DNA from: an uncultured Thiotrichaceae bacterium
Lineage (GTDB): Bacteria > Pseudomonadota > Gammaproteobacteria > Thiotrichales > Thiotrichaceae
DNA: 64,000 nt
NCBI GenBank assembly: GCA_937925855.1
Contig: CALAMO010000012.1
Location: 62,001-126,000 of the forward strand
Reading direction: 5' to 3'
Below, in pieces: positions 8,619-17,067 of this stretch. Numbering within the stretch: the stretch's first letter is position 1; each line of letters begins with the position of its first letter. The translations under genes were made by a program, and so were the position numbers. The notes below the pieces were generated by a model. That model worked only from the letters and a program-made list of their open reading frames with translations. It searched no databases and was not told the DNA's origin.

Positions 8619-9695
8619 ATGACAACAGTAATGGGCATGAAAAAACCTCATCTCCCAGCCTGTAAATTTGCGGTTGGCACCGTACTGACAGGTATTGTTT
8701 TGGGACTGGCCGCAGCGGCACCGGTTCATGCCGCTAATCCGGGCATACAGAGTGTGCAAAACGTACAAGTCACGGGTGTGATCCAACATCAGGCCATAAC
8801 ACCTGTGCGGCCCACTCCAGAGTGTATGCCCGCTCAGCAGGTGCAGCGTCTTGCCGGGTGTCAGCCAGTTAACCAGCACGCAGTCCCGCAGCGGGTTGTG
8901 CAGCCACGACAGGTGCGACCACAGCCACAGTACCCGCAGGTTCAGCAGCCACAGCCACAATATCAGCACAGCCGTCAGCAGGTTTCACAGGCGCAGCGTG
9001 CCCAGCAGCAGGCGCAGTTTGCCGCCCGAGCCAAACAAAAAGCACTGCAATTAGCGCAGCAGCGCAAGCGGGCCGCCATGTTAGAACAGCAGAAGCGCCG
9101 TAAGGTGCAGCTGGCGCAGCAGCAACAGCGTGCAGCCCATCAGGCTGCTATGCTAGCCGCTAAGAAGAAGCGGACCGCCTTATTGCAGCAACAGCAACGG
9201 CGGGCACAGCAGCTGGCCCAGCAGCGGAACCAGCAGGCACAACAGCGCGCTGCGCTGCTGGCTCAGCAAAAACAGCACGCCGCCACTAAAACACACGCGC
9301 AACAGGGAGCGCATGACTGTGCGCCCGTGCGGGTAGCAGCCAAGCCGCGCCCGCGCGTGCTAAAGCCAGTGACTAGGCCGGTACAGTCCCCGGTACAGCC
9401 ACGGGTGACGTATACCCAGGAGATCATTACGCCGCGTGAAGCCGCTCAGCAGTTCCAACCCCAACAAGCCATGACTAGCCGTCGCATTATCACGACAGCG
9501 CCTGCCCCATTACCGCGGGTGCGGACGCAGCCAAGCGTTCGGCAGCAGGCTATGCCAGTAAAGCCGGGTTTTATGGCACAGAGTGTCACTTATCATGACC
9601 GTTATCATTCGAGTGCACCACAGGGTGCGGCGCAATACGGCACAGTGCAGTACCACCGTTCACCCAAACAGCAGGACGTGGTTTATCGCCACTAA
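8619..9695 (+). CDS. Gln-rich, basic, low-complexity exported protein of unknown function
   Basis: I do not recognise this 358-residue protein. It has a basic start, a hydrophobic core (VLTGIVLGLAAAA) and an AxA site (VHAA), so it is probably exported by Sec with cleavage near residue 39. Residues of about 75-230 consist almost wholly of Gln with Arg/Lys/Ala in QQxR and AQQ patterns, likely a long helix. The C-terminal third is Pro/Gln/Arg-rich without known motifs. A GGAG (8606-8609) lies upstream of the ATG at a reasonable distance. Its base use resembles its neighbours. It might be an adhesin-, envelope- or nucleic-acid-associated protein, but nothing here decides that. Confidence 0.7.
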   Translation: MTTVMGMKKPHLPACKFAVGTVLTGIVLGLAAAAPVHAANPGIQSVQNVQVTGVIQHQAITPVRPTPECMPAQQVQRLAGCQPVNQHAVPQRVVQPRQVRPQPQYPQVQQPQPQYQHSRQQVSQAQRAQQQAQFAARAKQKALQLAQQRKRAAMLEQQKRRKVQLAQQQQRAAHQAAMLAAKKKRTALLQQQQRRAQQLAQQRNQQAQQRAALLAQQKQHAATKTHAQQGAHDCAPVRVAAKPRPRVLKPVTRPVQSPVQPRVTYTQEIITPREAAQQFQPQQAMTSRRIITTAPAPLPRVRTQPSVRQQAMPVKPGFMAQSVTYHDRYHSSAPQGAAQYGTVQYHRSPKQQDVVYRH

Positions 9696-9783
9696 TGCGG
9701 TAGCTGAATGAATCATCGGTGTCTTGCAGCGCCGCTCATGTGCTTATTAGCGTGGGCGGCACTGTAGGAGAGGGGGGGCAGCC

Positions 9784-10659
9784 TTAGGGGATAAACAGCT
9801 GCTGCGTCATACTCACTATTTCCTTATGCCAGACCAGTGCAATAAAGCCTGCAACAGCCAACCAGGGGCCAAACGGCATGGGCACGCTTTCTTTTTGGCT
9901 TTTCACAATCATCCAGATAATGCCAAAGAGGGCACCTAGCGTTGAGGCCGCAAAAATAACAAAGGGCAAGATATGCCAGCCACCCCATGCCCCCAGCGCT
10001 GCCAGCAGCTTAAAGTCGCCGTGACCCATGCCAAATTTACCGGTTATAAGGTAGAAAAGTTGGACGATGAGCCAGAGGGATAAATAGCCCGCTACTGCAC
10101 CGAGAACGCTGTTTTCCAGCGGTGTAAGAAAGCCAGACAGGTTCAGTAATATACCCGACCAGAGCAGCGGATAAACAATGCTATCCGGTAACAACATCGT
10201 TTTTGTATCAATAATGCATAAAGGAATGAGCAGCCAAGTCATCAACAGCAGCGCGGCGGTTTCTTTAGTGAAGCCAAACTTGTAGGCGATGAGCATGGAC
10301 AACACTGCCGTGGCGATTTCTATGAGCGGGTACTGCATAGAAATTTTGGTTTTACACCCCCGACACTTACCCCCCAGGCTCAGGTAGCTCAGCACCGGAA
10401 TATTTTCCCAGGCGCTAATACTATGTCCACAATCCGGGCACTGTGAGCGTGGAACAACTAAATTAAACGTGCGGGTGTCAAGGGTTTCGGTATCTTTACC
10501 GCCGAGGCATTCCAGGCATTCTTGTTTCCATTCGCGTTCCATCATCACGGGTAGGCGATTAATCACCACATTAAGAAAGCTGCCGACCATCAGTGATACG
10601 AGGCCGACAGTGGCTAGCAGCCAGACCGTGCTGGTGCTAAGCAAATAAATTAATTCCAT
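9784..10659 (-). CDS. pilD: Type IV prepilin leader peptidase/N-methyltransferase PilD
   Basis: PilD cleaves type III leader peptides of prepilins and methylates the new N-terminus in the inner membrane. It carries the Gly-rich VGSFLNVVINRLP segment. A cytoplasmic zinc-type cysteine set follows (CLECLGG, then CPDCGHSISAWENIPVLSYL, then CRGCK). Both aspartyl-protease motifs are present (LCIIDTKTMLLPD and GMGHGDFKLLAALGAWGG). The ATG at 10659 (291 residues) is preferred over the longer frame from 10719 because it has an AAGG ribosome-binding site and the usual family start, and it avoids overlap with pilC. It is the last gene of the pilB-pilC-pilD run. Confidence 0.95.
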   Translation of the reverse strand: MELIYLLSTSTVWLLATVGLVSLMVGSFLNVVINRLPVMMEREWKQECLECLGGKDTETLDTRTFNLVVPRSQCPDCGHSISAWENIPVLSYLSLGGKCRGCKTKISMQYPLIEIATAVLSMLIAYKFGFTKETAALLLMTWLLIPLCIIDTKTMLLPDSIVYPLLWSGILLNLSGFLTPLENSVLGAVAGYLSLWLIVQLFYLITGKFGMGHGDFKLLAALGAWGGWHILPFVIFAASTLGALFGIIWMIVKSQKESVPMPFGPWLAVAGFIALVWHKEIVSMTQQLFIP

Positions 10660-10705
10660 TGAAAACCTTGTTATGGCATTGGAGAAGCAAGCGGTTCTGT
10701 ATCGA

Positions 10706-11932
10706 TTAGACCACGGCACCTAGTTTAAAGATTGGGAGATACATGGCAACAACCAAACCACCAACAACAACCCCCAACACAGCCATAATCAGCGGTTCAA
10801 TTTGCTTCGCTAGTGTGTCAACCAGTTCATCTACCTGTTCTTCATAATAATCCGCTGAGCGACCAAGCATTTCTTCCAGTCGCCCTGACTCTTCACCGAT
10901 ACGAGTCATCTGAACGACCATATTAGGGAATAATTGCGTTGTTTGCATCGCAACATTGATCTGTATGCCCTGGGATGCACTTTCTTTAATGTTCATGGTT
11001 GCATCATAATAAACCGCATTGCCGGTACTACCAGCAACCGAATCGAGCGCTTCAACGGCGGGTACACCGGCGGAAAACATGGTCGAGAATGTGCGGCAAA
11101 AACGGGCGATGGACGACAGATTAAGAATATTGCCAAAAATCGGTAGCTTGAGTGAAACGCGATCAATAAAGTGGTTGAATTTCTCAGAGCGCGCTTTAGC
11201 GGTTGTGAAAGCAAAGCCAATAACCGCTATGCCAACAAGTGGCATCCACCAATTGGCTTGTAGCCATTCAGACAGCGCAATGACCATTAGGGTAAAAGCC
11301 GGTAGGTCAGCACCAAAACTGCTGAACACTTCCTTAAATTGAGGAATAACCCAGATAAGCATAATGGCAGATACAACAGCCGCTGCGACAACGACAATCA
11401 CGGGATACATGACTGCTTTTTTAATTTTGGCCTTCAGCGCCTCACTTTTTTCTTTGTAAGTCGCTACTTTATCCAGCATGGTTTCCAGGGTGCCGGCCTG
11501 TTCACCGGCTTTAACCAAACTGATAAACAGCCTGTCAAAGTACTTTGGGTGCTGTTCCAAAGCGACACCAAAACTGCTGCCGCCTTCAATAGATTCAGCC
11601 AGTTCGTTAATCAGGGATTGCATCGCCGTGTTATCACCGCCATTAGCAACCATTTGCAGCGACTGAACCATCGGCACGCCAGAGCGCATCATCGTCGTCA
11701 TTTGGCGCGCAAAGTGTGCGATGTCGGAGGGTTTTATCTTGGGGGCGAATAAAGGCTTGGGTTTTTTGGCGACTTTATTTGGGTTGATGCCCTGTTTACG
11801 CAATGTTGCCCTGAGCCAGTTTGCATTGAGCGCCTGGGTTTCACCTTTAATTTTTACGCCATTGCGGTTGGTGCCTTCCCATTGGTAGAGTTCCATGGCG
11901 TTATCAGTTTTTTTTGCGTTAGCGCTTGCCAT
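10706..11932 (-). CDS. pilC: Type IV pilus inner-membrane platform protein PilC
   Basis: PilC is the polytopic inner-membrane platform on which the PilB ATPase drives pilin assembly. At 408 residues it has the typical GspF/PilC duplicated layout: two cytoplasmic helical domains (FARQMTTMMRSGVPMVQSLQ and FCRTFSTMFSAGVPAVEALD) and three membrane segments (about 175-195, 225-245 and 380-400). The C-terminal EPLIMAVLGVVVGGLVVAMYLPIF is diagnostic. It lies between pilB and pilD in the conserved order. The N-terminal start (MASANAKKTDNAMELYQWEG) has an alternative Met at residue 13. Confidence 0.96.
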   Translation of the reverse strand: MASANAKKTDNAMELYQWEGTNRNGVKIKGETQALNANWLRATLRKQGINPNKVAKKPKPLFAPKIKPSDIAHFARQMTTMMRSGVPMVQSLQMVANGGDNTAMQSLINELAESIEGGSSFGVALEQHPKYFDRLFISLVKAGEQAGTLETMLDKVATYKEKSEALKAKIKKAVMYPVIVVVAAAVVSAIMLIWVIPQFKEVFSSFGADLPAFTLMVIALSEWLQANWWMPLVGIAVIGFAFTTAKARSEKFNHFIDRVSLKLPIFGNILNLSSIARFCRTFSTMFSAGVPAVEALDSVAGSTGNAVYYDATMNIKESASQGIQINVAMQTTQLFPNMVVQMTRIGEESGRLEEMLGRSADYYEEQVDELVDTLAKQIEPLIMAVLGVVVGGLVVAMYLPIFKLGAVV

Positions 11933-12061
11933 AAGGCTTATCTTCTTTTGTTATTATTGTTATTAATTTTACCACGCTTTGCGTTGGCAGCAGATTCTGG
12001 CAGACAATTGGTGATTCAGTTCAAAGTCTGATCCAAGTAGTGGCCGCTACCTGACTATTGT

Positions 12062-13768
12062 CTAATCTTTCGTGACCCGTTCTAACTCTGCGACAGAAGT
12101 GACGCCTTGGCGAACCTTTTGCATGGCGGACTGCCGCAGATCGCTGATCCCTTCTTTTTGTGCCAGCTCGGCGATATCGAGTGAGTTCCCACCGTCCATC
12201 ACCATTCGGCCCATTTGGGCGGAAATAGGCATGACCTGATAAATACCCACTCGGCCTTTGTAGCCCTGTGAACATTTACTACAGCCGACCGCTTCATAGA
12301 GGGTAGTGTTTGCTAGCTCTTCTGCGCTGAAACCGATTTGTTTTAATGTTTCCGTCGGTATGTCTGAAGGTCGCTTGCACTTCTCACAGAGGCGGCGTGC
12401 GAGGCGTTGTGCAATAATGAGATGAATGGAAGAAGCGATATTAAAAGGCGGTATCCCCATGTTTAATAAACGGGTCAAGGTTTCTGGCGCGCTATTGGTA
12501 TGCAGCGTCGAAAGGACAAGGTGACCCGTCTGCGCGGCTTTGATAGAGATTTCGGCTGTTTCCAGGTCGCGTATCTCCCCTACCATAATAATATCGGGAT
12601 CCTGGCGTAAAAATGCCCTCAGTGCCGATGCAAACGTTAGCCCGACGTTGGGGTTAACGTTGACCTGATTGACCCCAGGCATATTAATTTCTGCTGGGTC
12701 TTCTGCGGTAGAGATGTTTTTCTCTGGCGTGTTGACCATGCCAAGACCAGTATATAGCGTGACCGTTTTACCACTACCGGTGGGGCCAGTAACTAATACC
12801 ATGCCATCAGGTTTAGCGAGTGCATCGACAAACGCGGCCTGCTGTTTCTTTTCAAAGCCCAGTTTGTCGACGCCGATGGTAGCGCTGTCTGAATCCAGAA
12901 TCCGCATGACCACCTTTTCACCATAGATGGTGGGGAGGGTGTTTACGCGAAAATCGATGTCTTTTTTGTCGGTAAAGTTAAAGCGAATCCGACCATCCTG
13001 CGGCACCCGGCGCTCAGAAATATTCATCCGGCTCAGAACTTTTATACGGGAGGTCAGGCGCGACGCGATGCTAATGGGCGGCGTTGCGATTACCTTGAGC
13101 ATACCGTCGACGCGATAACGGATACGGAGGTTTTTTTCATACGGCTCGATATGAATATCCGATACCTTGGATTGAATCGCATGGCTCAGCAGTTTATCGA
13201 CGAAGGAGATAATCTCCACTTCTTCGCCATCATCCTCATTCTGCTTTAGCTCCTGCGTATCGAGCGCAATATTTTGGGTGATGGCTTCTGTGGAAACCGC
13301 CATGCCCGCTGAAGATGCGCTGCCGTTAAAGCCACTGCCCATGCTCAGGTGCGCTTTCAGTTTGTCAAATTCAGCAAAGACTGGGTGGGGTCTGAGGCTG
13401 GTGGCAAACTTGACATCATCCATATTGGGTAGATGCACGGGATCAGCGATAGCAACAATTAGGTTGTTACCGTAGCGATAGAGAGGCAGTAGGTTGAGCC
13501 GGTTTTTCTGTTCGTCCGACATCAGCTCGGCTACATCTAGCCGAATATCAATCGAATCCAGGTTAACGCAGCTCAGGCCATATTCATGACTAATGGCTTT
13601 GGCGAGTTCGCCCGAGGTCGCGATGCGGTTGCGGAACAGCCACTCTAGAATAGAGGCTTTTTCGTTGTAGGCTTTTTGTACGGACTGTTCGGCGACCTCC
13701 AGGTCAATAATTTTTGAACTGACGAGTTGCTTAACATAGCCTGGAAGTTTTGTGATTGGTGTGCCCAT
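12062..13768 (-). CDS. pilB: Type IV pilus assembly ATPase PilB
   Basis: PilB is the hexameric AAA+ motor that powers pilus extension. The N-terminal MshEN/GSPII-like domain (about 1-150) is followed by the ATPase. The ATPase has a Walker A (GPTGSGKTVTLYTGL), an Asp box and Walker B (DPDIIMVGEIRDLETAEI), a His box (GHLVLSTLHTN) and the tetracysteine motif (CEKCKRP ... CSKCSQGYKGR). I chose the ATG at 13768 (568 residues, MGTPITKLPGYVKQL), which matches the family. The longer frame from 13969 runs into the 3' end of tfpZ and has no family likeness. Confidence 0.96.
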   Translation of the reverse strand: MGTPITKLPGYVKQLVSSKIIDLEVAEQSVQKAYNEKASILEWLFRNRIATSGELAKAISHEYGLSCVNLDSIDIRLDVAELMSDEQKNRLNLLPLYRYGNNLIVAIADPVHLPNMDDVKFATSLRPHPVFAEFDKLKAHLSMGSGFNGSASSAGMAVSTEAITQNIALDTQELKQNEDDGEEVEIISFVDKLLSHAIQSKVSDIHIEPYEKNLRIRYRVDGMLKVIATPPISIASRLTSRIKVLSRMNISERRVPQDGRIRFNFTDKKDIDFRVNTLPTIYGEKVVMRILDSDSATIGVDKLGFEKKQQAAFVDALAKPDGMVLVTGPTGSGKTVTLYTGLGMVNTPEKNISTAEDPAEINMPGVNQVNVNPNVGLTFASALRAFLRQDPDIIMVGEIRDLETAEISIKAAQTGHLVLSTLHTNSAPETLTRLLNMGIPPFNIASSIHLIIAQRLARRLCEKCKRPSDIPTETLKQIGFSAEELANTTLYEAVGCSKCSQGYKGRVGIYQVMPISAQMGRMVMDGGNSLDIAELAQKEGISDLRQSAMQKVRQGVTSVAELERVTKD

Positions 13769-13883
13769 ATTATTATTTTTCTGACTGCTTATTTTACACC
13801 GGAAAGAATTGCTTATCATACGGACGCTGACAGAGCATGCGCTGAATGAAAGCGTGGCTATAACTATTTTAGTCTGGGTTTTT

Positions 13884-14642
13884 TTAACTCTTACTCCAGC
13901 TTCCCCAGGGACTGATGTCAATGATGTCGACGGGTTGGCCGGTTGTACGGTCGAATGCCCAGAGTACATCTTTTGCCTTACCGACTAAGGGTAGGTAGGC
14001 GTAATCATCGATGGAGCGACCGTATTGTCCAATAAATGCGGCTAGCTTCTTTTGGTTGTCGGGGTCGCGTTGTAACGCCGCTGGATTTAACGAACGCGCC
14101 AGTATGTCTTTGATATACGGTTGAATCGGGTTGTAGTATTCCGGGCGAACGTCGATATCGGGTCCGCCGAACATGAATTCGGTGGTGATGCGGGCCATTT
14201 CTTCAGGGTCAGTGGGTTTTTTCACATAGACCAGAGTAGGGCCAGCCAGTTTGGACTTTTTCAAGGCGTCAAACGTTGCCGCAGCGGGGTTGACCTCATT
14301 GGCGTTAATCGGGGTAAAACGGTCTACGGCGAACGCCACATAAAGTGGATGCGCGCCATAAATAGTGAACGCACCGTAAAACAGGGCGGCACACTGGAGG
14401 GCGGCGATGACGCTTAGGTCGAATGTCAAGGTGCGTTTACGCGGGCGGTAGACGATGAACGTGAGTAGCGGCCCCAAAATTAGATCAATCGCAATCATCA
14501 ATAATAAGATGCCGGATAAACCTGAGATCGAGAAAAAGGGCGCGGGATACCAAATGTTCAGGATAAAAATGATGAAGCAGCCTACGATCAGCGTGCTGAT
14601 TAAGAGGTGTAGGGCTGACGCTTTGAGTTTGTGTCGGATCAT
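13884..14642 (-). CDS. TfpX/TfpZ-family type IV pilin accessory protein
   Basis: This 252-residue inner-membrane protein belongs to the pilin accessory family (TfpX/TfpZ) encoded next to pilA in many gammaproteobacteria. Known members modulate pilin stability and surface piliation. Three or four hydrophobic segments fill residues of about 10-110 (LIVGCFIIFILNIWYPAPFF, SGILLLMIAIDLILGPLLTF, VIAALQCAALFYGAFTIYG). A soluble domain rich in charged residues follows. It lies between pilA and pilB on the same strand, beyond a stable hairpin, and is probably read at a lower level from the pilA transcript. The family call rests on topology and context. Confidence 0.82.
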   Translation of the reverse strand: MIRHKLKASALHLLISTLIVGCFIIFILNIWYPAPFFSISGLSGILLLMIAIDLILGPLLTFIVYRPRKRTLTFDLSVIAALQCAALFYGAFTIYGAHPLYVAFAVDRFTPINANEVNPAAATFDALKKSKLAGPTLVYVKKPTDPEEMARITTEFMFGGPDIDVRPEYYNPIQPYIKDILARSLNPAALQRDPDNQKKLAAFIGQYGRSIDDYAYLPLVGKAKDVLWAFDRTTGQPVDIIDISPWGSWSKS

Positions 14643-14702
14643 GGGACTTAGGTTAGCGGTGAATGGTGATTAGTTATTATTTTTATCATTGCTGAGCCTG
14701 TA

Positions 14703-14731
14703 AGGAGGAAGGGACCGAGTCCCTTCCTTCT
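14703..14731 (-). terminator. Strong hairpin between pilA and tfpZ (attenuator or 3'-stabilising structure)
   Basis: On the minus strand GGAAGGGAC and GTCCCTTCC form a perfect 9-bp stem around a 3-nt loop (14707-14727), with further partial pairing outward. It lies about 25 nt beyond the pilA stop. No clear U-run follows, so it may stabilise the abundant pilA message or cause partial termination before tfpZ-pilBCD. Confidence 0.6.
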
Positions 14732-14753
14732 GTCTAAACCGCTATTTTAAAAA

Positions 14754-15257
14754 TTAAGGGCGGCAAGTAGCTGGCAAATATTTTGCGTCGATAGTGGTTC
14801 CACCTGAAGGTTTACAGTCCCATTGAATTGTGCCTGAGGAGTTGATGTTCGAGATGTTATTACCTTCAATTAATGGAGTAAAAGCGAGGACGTTTCCTGT
14901 TGCCGGTAATTGAGCAATTCCGCCTAGTGTAATACTGATCCGGCCCATGTCTGTCGCAGTATCGCCAATAGAAACGGCAGAAATTTTATCAGGAGTTAAT
15001 AGAGAGTTTTGCCTAGTTGTTTGGATCTCAGTGGCGAATGAGCTAATCCCCGCGACGCCTTTGTCTGCGAATGTTTCAGACACACCTACTTTCAATCCAC
15101 TAGCGGCCACTGCACCTTCGGAGACTTTAGCGCGCACCGTGTAATCCTGATAAGCAGGCAGTGCAATCGCGGCCAGAATGCCGATGATTGCAACTACAAT
15201 CATTAATTCAATCAGTGTGAAGCCCGCTTGTGCTTTTTTCTTCATAGACATCTTCAT
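14754..15257 (-). CDS. pilA: Major type IVa pilin PilA
   Basis: PilA is the structural subunit of the type IV pilus. It has a short basic leader ([12 protein letters not shown]) cut before Phe by PilD. The mature N-terminus [27 protein letters not shown] is preserved with Glu5, followed by VRAKVSEG. The 167-residue precursor ends with a two-Cys loop (WDCKPSGG ... LPATCRP), the usual D-region disulfide. I used the first ATG (15257) because an AAGGA site lies 11 nt upstream; the Met at residue 5 is possible. A sigma54-type promoter and PilR-like boxes lie upstream. Confidence 0.95.
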   Translation of the reverse strand: MKMSMKKKAQAGFTLIELMIVVAIIGILAAIALPAYQDYTVRAKVSEGAVAASGLKVGVSETFADKGVAGISSFATEIQTTRQNSLLTPDKISAVSIGDTATDMGRISITLGGIAQLPATGNVLAFTPLIEGNNISNINSSGTIQWDCKPSGGTTIDAKYLPATCRP

Positions 15258-15330
15258 GTTGTTTTGTATCCTTAATTTTCTTATAAATTTAGTATTTAGT
15301 TATTTTTGCTGTTCTAGCATGAATGGTTAA

Positions 15331-15347
15331 AGCAGAACTCATGCCAA
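15331..15347 (-). promoter_or_regulatory. Sigma54 (RpoN)-type promoter of pilA
   Basis: On the minus strand the sequence TTGGCATGAGTTCTGCT contains GG and GC separated by exactly 10 nt, the invariant -24/-12 spacing of RpoN promoters (consensus TGGCAC-N5-TTGC). It lies about 75 nt upstream of the pilA ATG. The adjacent pilS-pilR genes encode the usual activator pair for such a promoter. Confidence 0.82.
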
Positions 15348-15431
15348 GTTGTGATTTTTTTTAACTATCTGTTTTATAAGTTATTTGCTTGTTCTTCTCC
15401 TATGTCAATGTGTTGCTATAAAAAAATGAGG

Positions 15432-15463
15432 TGTCAAAACATGACAAAAATGACACTTTGTCA
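15432..15463 (-). promoter_or_regulatory. Probable PilR activator site: four TGTCA/TGACA boxes
   Basis: Four pentamers lie in a row at 15432-15436 (TGTCA), 15442-15446 (TGACA), 15451-15455 (TGACA) and 15459-15463 (TGTCA). Their starts are 8-10 nt apart, close to one helical turn. They are about 85-130 bp upstream of the sigma54 element, the usual distance for an NtrC-type activator. Known PilR sites contain (C/G)TGTC cores, so assignment to PilR is an inference from sequence and context. Confidence 0.7.
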
Positions 15464-15503
15464 TGTTTAAGGGTCGCTATTAGGTCGTGATGACGGGCCT
15501 GAC

Positions 15504-16946
15504 TCATGTGTTATCCAACTCGTATTTCTGGATACGATAACGCAGCTGGCGAAAACTCATCCCCAGTATTTCAGCGGCACGGGTGCGGTTCCAGCGAGTT
15601 TGATCCAGCGCCTGTAGAATCATACTGCGCTCATCACCTGCCCCGGTGTTCGGCGTCCACTGTTCGGGCGCGCACTGGGCGGACGGTGGTGCGGGCTGGG
15701 CCGTATCTGGGTCGACAGCCTGCATGGCGCTGGGCGCGTGCTCGACGCTGGGCGGAGCGCTGGCGGGTTGTGGGATGTCGATGCTGGTGGGTAAATGCAG
15801 ATCTTCCGTATTGATCAGATTGTCTTCACACAGCGTACACGCGCGTTCCAGGATATTTTCCAGCTCGCGCACATTACCAGGGAAAGCATAAAGCTGGAGC
15901 GCATGGCGGGCATTTTGGGCGAGTTTAATCGGCGGCATTTGCCAGCGTTCGGCAATTTTCTTTAAGAAAAAGTCGGCCAGGGTTTGAATGTCATCGCTGC
16001 GTTCCCGTAGCGGCGGCACCTTGAGCTTAATCACGTTCAGGCGGTAGTACAAATCCTGGCGGAAACTACCGGCGGCGACCTCATGTTCCAAGCTTTTATG
16101 AGTGGCGCTGAGAATACGAACATCGATTGGGATTTCTTCCAGCCCGCCGACGGGTTTAATCGCCCGTTCCTGAATGGCGCGTAATAGCTTAACCTGCATG
16201 GTGAGCGGCAAATCCGCGACTTCATCTAAAAACAGTGTGCCTTTATGCGCGGCCTGAAACAATCCTTGCTTATCGCTGACTGCGCCGGTGAAACTGCCTT
16301 TTTTGTGGCCGAAAAATTCACTTTCGACCAGATTTTCCGGTATTGCGCCGCAGTTGACCGGGATAAACGGGCCTTTTTGCCGGGGACTAAGCTGGTGAAT
16401 CTCATTCGCTACCAGCTCTTTACCGCTACCAGATTCACCATGGATATAAACCGGAGCTTGACTGCGTGCCAGTTTGCCGATGGTCTTCTTGAGCTGTTGC
16501 ATCGCAGTGGACGACCCCAGTATCCGCCCGTTATCCTGATTCGGTGCGTCGTCTGGGCCAGTGTCCCCGCTGCTGGCATCGCTCAGCTTGAGAGCGGTTT
16601 GGATCAGGTCGCGTAACTTTGGCAGGTCGACCGGCTTGGAGACAAAATCATAAGCGCCTGCTTTTAAGGCTTCCACTGCGGTGTTCATGCTGCCAAACGC
16701 GGTGATCACCGCAACGGGAATATAGGGATGGTTTTTTTGTAAGAAGCGCACAATATCAATACCGCTACCGTCTGGCAGCTTCATATCCGTCAGGCACAGG
16801 TGTGGCTCATGCGTGGTGATTTGCTGGAGTGCTTCTTCCACATTGCCCGCTGTCAGCGTATCCAATCCCATGCGCAACAGGGTGATTTCGAGTAGTTCCC
16901 GGATGTCAGGCTCGTCATCAATAATGAGTACGCATTGTTCAGTCAT
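15504..16946 (-). CDS. pilR: Sigma54-dependent response regulator PilR
   Basis: PilR is the NtrC-family activator of pilA. The receiver domain (1-120) has the acidic pocket (IIDDEPD) and phosphoacceptor Asp54 (LTDMKLPDG). The AAA+ domain (about 145-380) has Walker A GESGSGKE, the sigma54-contact loop GSFTGA (a tolerated variant of GAFTGA), and Walker B LFLDEV. A Fis-type helix-turn-helix ends the protein (TRAAEILGMSFRQLRYRIQKY). A Pro/Ala-rich linker precedes the DNA-binding domain. It lies downstream of pilS and upstream of pilA on the same strand. Confidence 0.95.
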   Translation of the reverse strand: MTEQCVLIIDDEPDIRELLEITLLRMGLDTLTAGNVEEALQQITTHEPHLCLTDMKLPDGSGIDIVRFLQKNHPYIPVAVITAFGSMNTAVEALKAGAYDFVSKPVDLPKLRDLIQTALKLSDASSGDTGPDDAPNQDNGRILGSSTAMQQLKKTIGKLARSQAPVYIHGESGSGKELVANEIHQLSPRQKGPFIPVNCGAIPENLVESEFFGHKKGSFTGAVSDKQGLFQAAHKGTLFLDEVADLPLTMQVKLLRAIQERAIKPVGGLEEIPIDVRILSATHKSLEHEVAAGSFRQDLYYRLNVIKLKVPPLRERSDDIQTLADFFLKKIAERWQMPPIKLAQNARHALQLYAFPGNVRELENILERACTLCEDNLINTEDLHLPTSIDIPQPASAPPSVEHAPSAMQAVDPDTAQPAPPSAQCAPEQWTPNTGAGDERSMILQALDQTRWNRTRAAEILGMSFRQLRYRIQKYELDNT

Positions 16947-17067
16947 AGCAGCCAGCCTATTATTGTCATTTTTAAGAGAAGCAGCATACGGTCTAATAAT
17001 TATTCGTGAGCTTAATAACGCTAATTTTCTGCTTTATTTTTATGCTCTGTTTTTTTTGTGTACAGCG

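Noticed and set aside
9697-9706. GCGGTAGCTG after the Gln-rich gene, resembling ops
   Set aside because: The first G and the bases after the core do not match, and it leads into convergent genes rather than an operon.
12062-13969. Longer pilB frame starting at 13969
   Set aside because: The extra 67 codons overlap tfpZ and do not resemble the PilB N-terminus. The ATG at 13768 fits.
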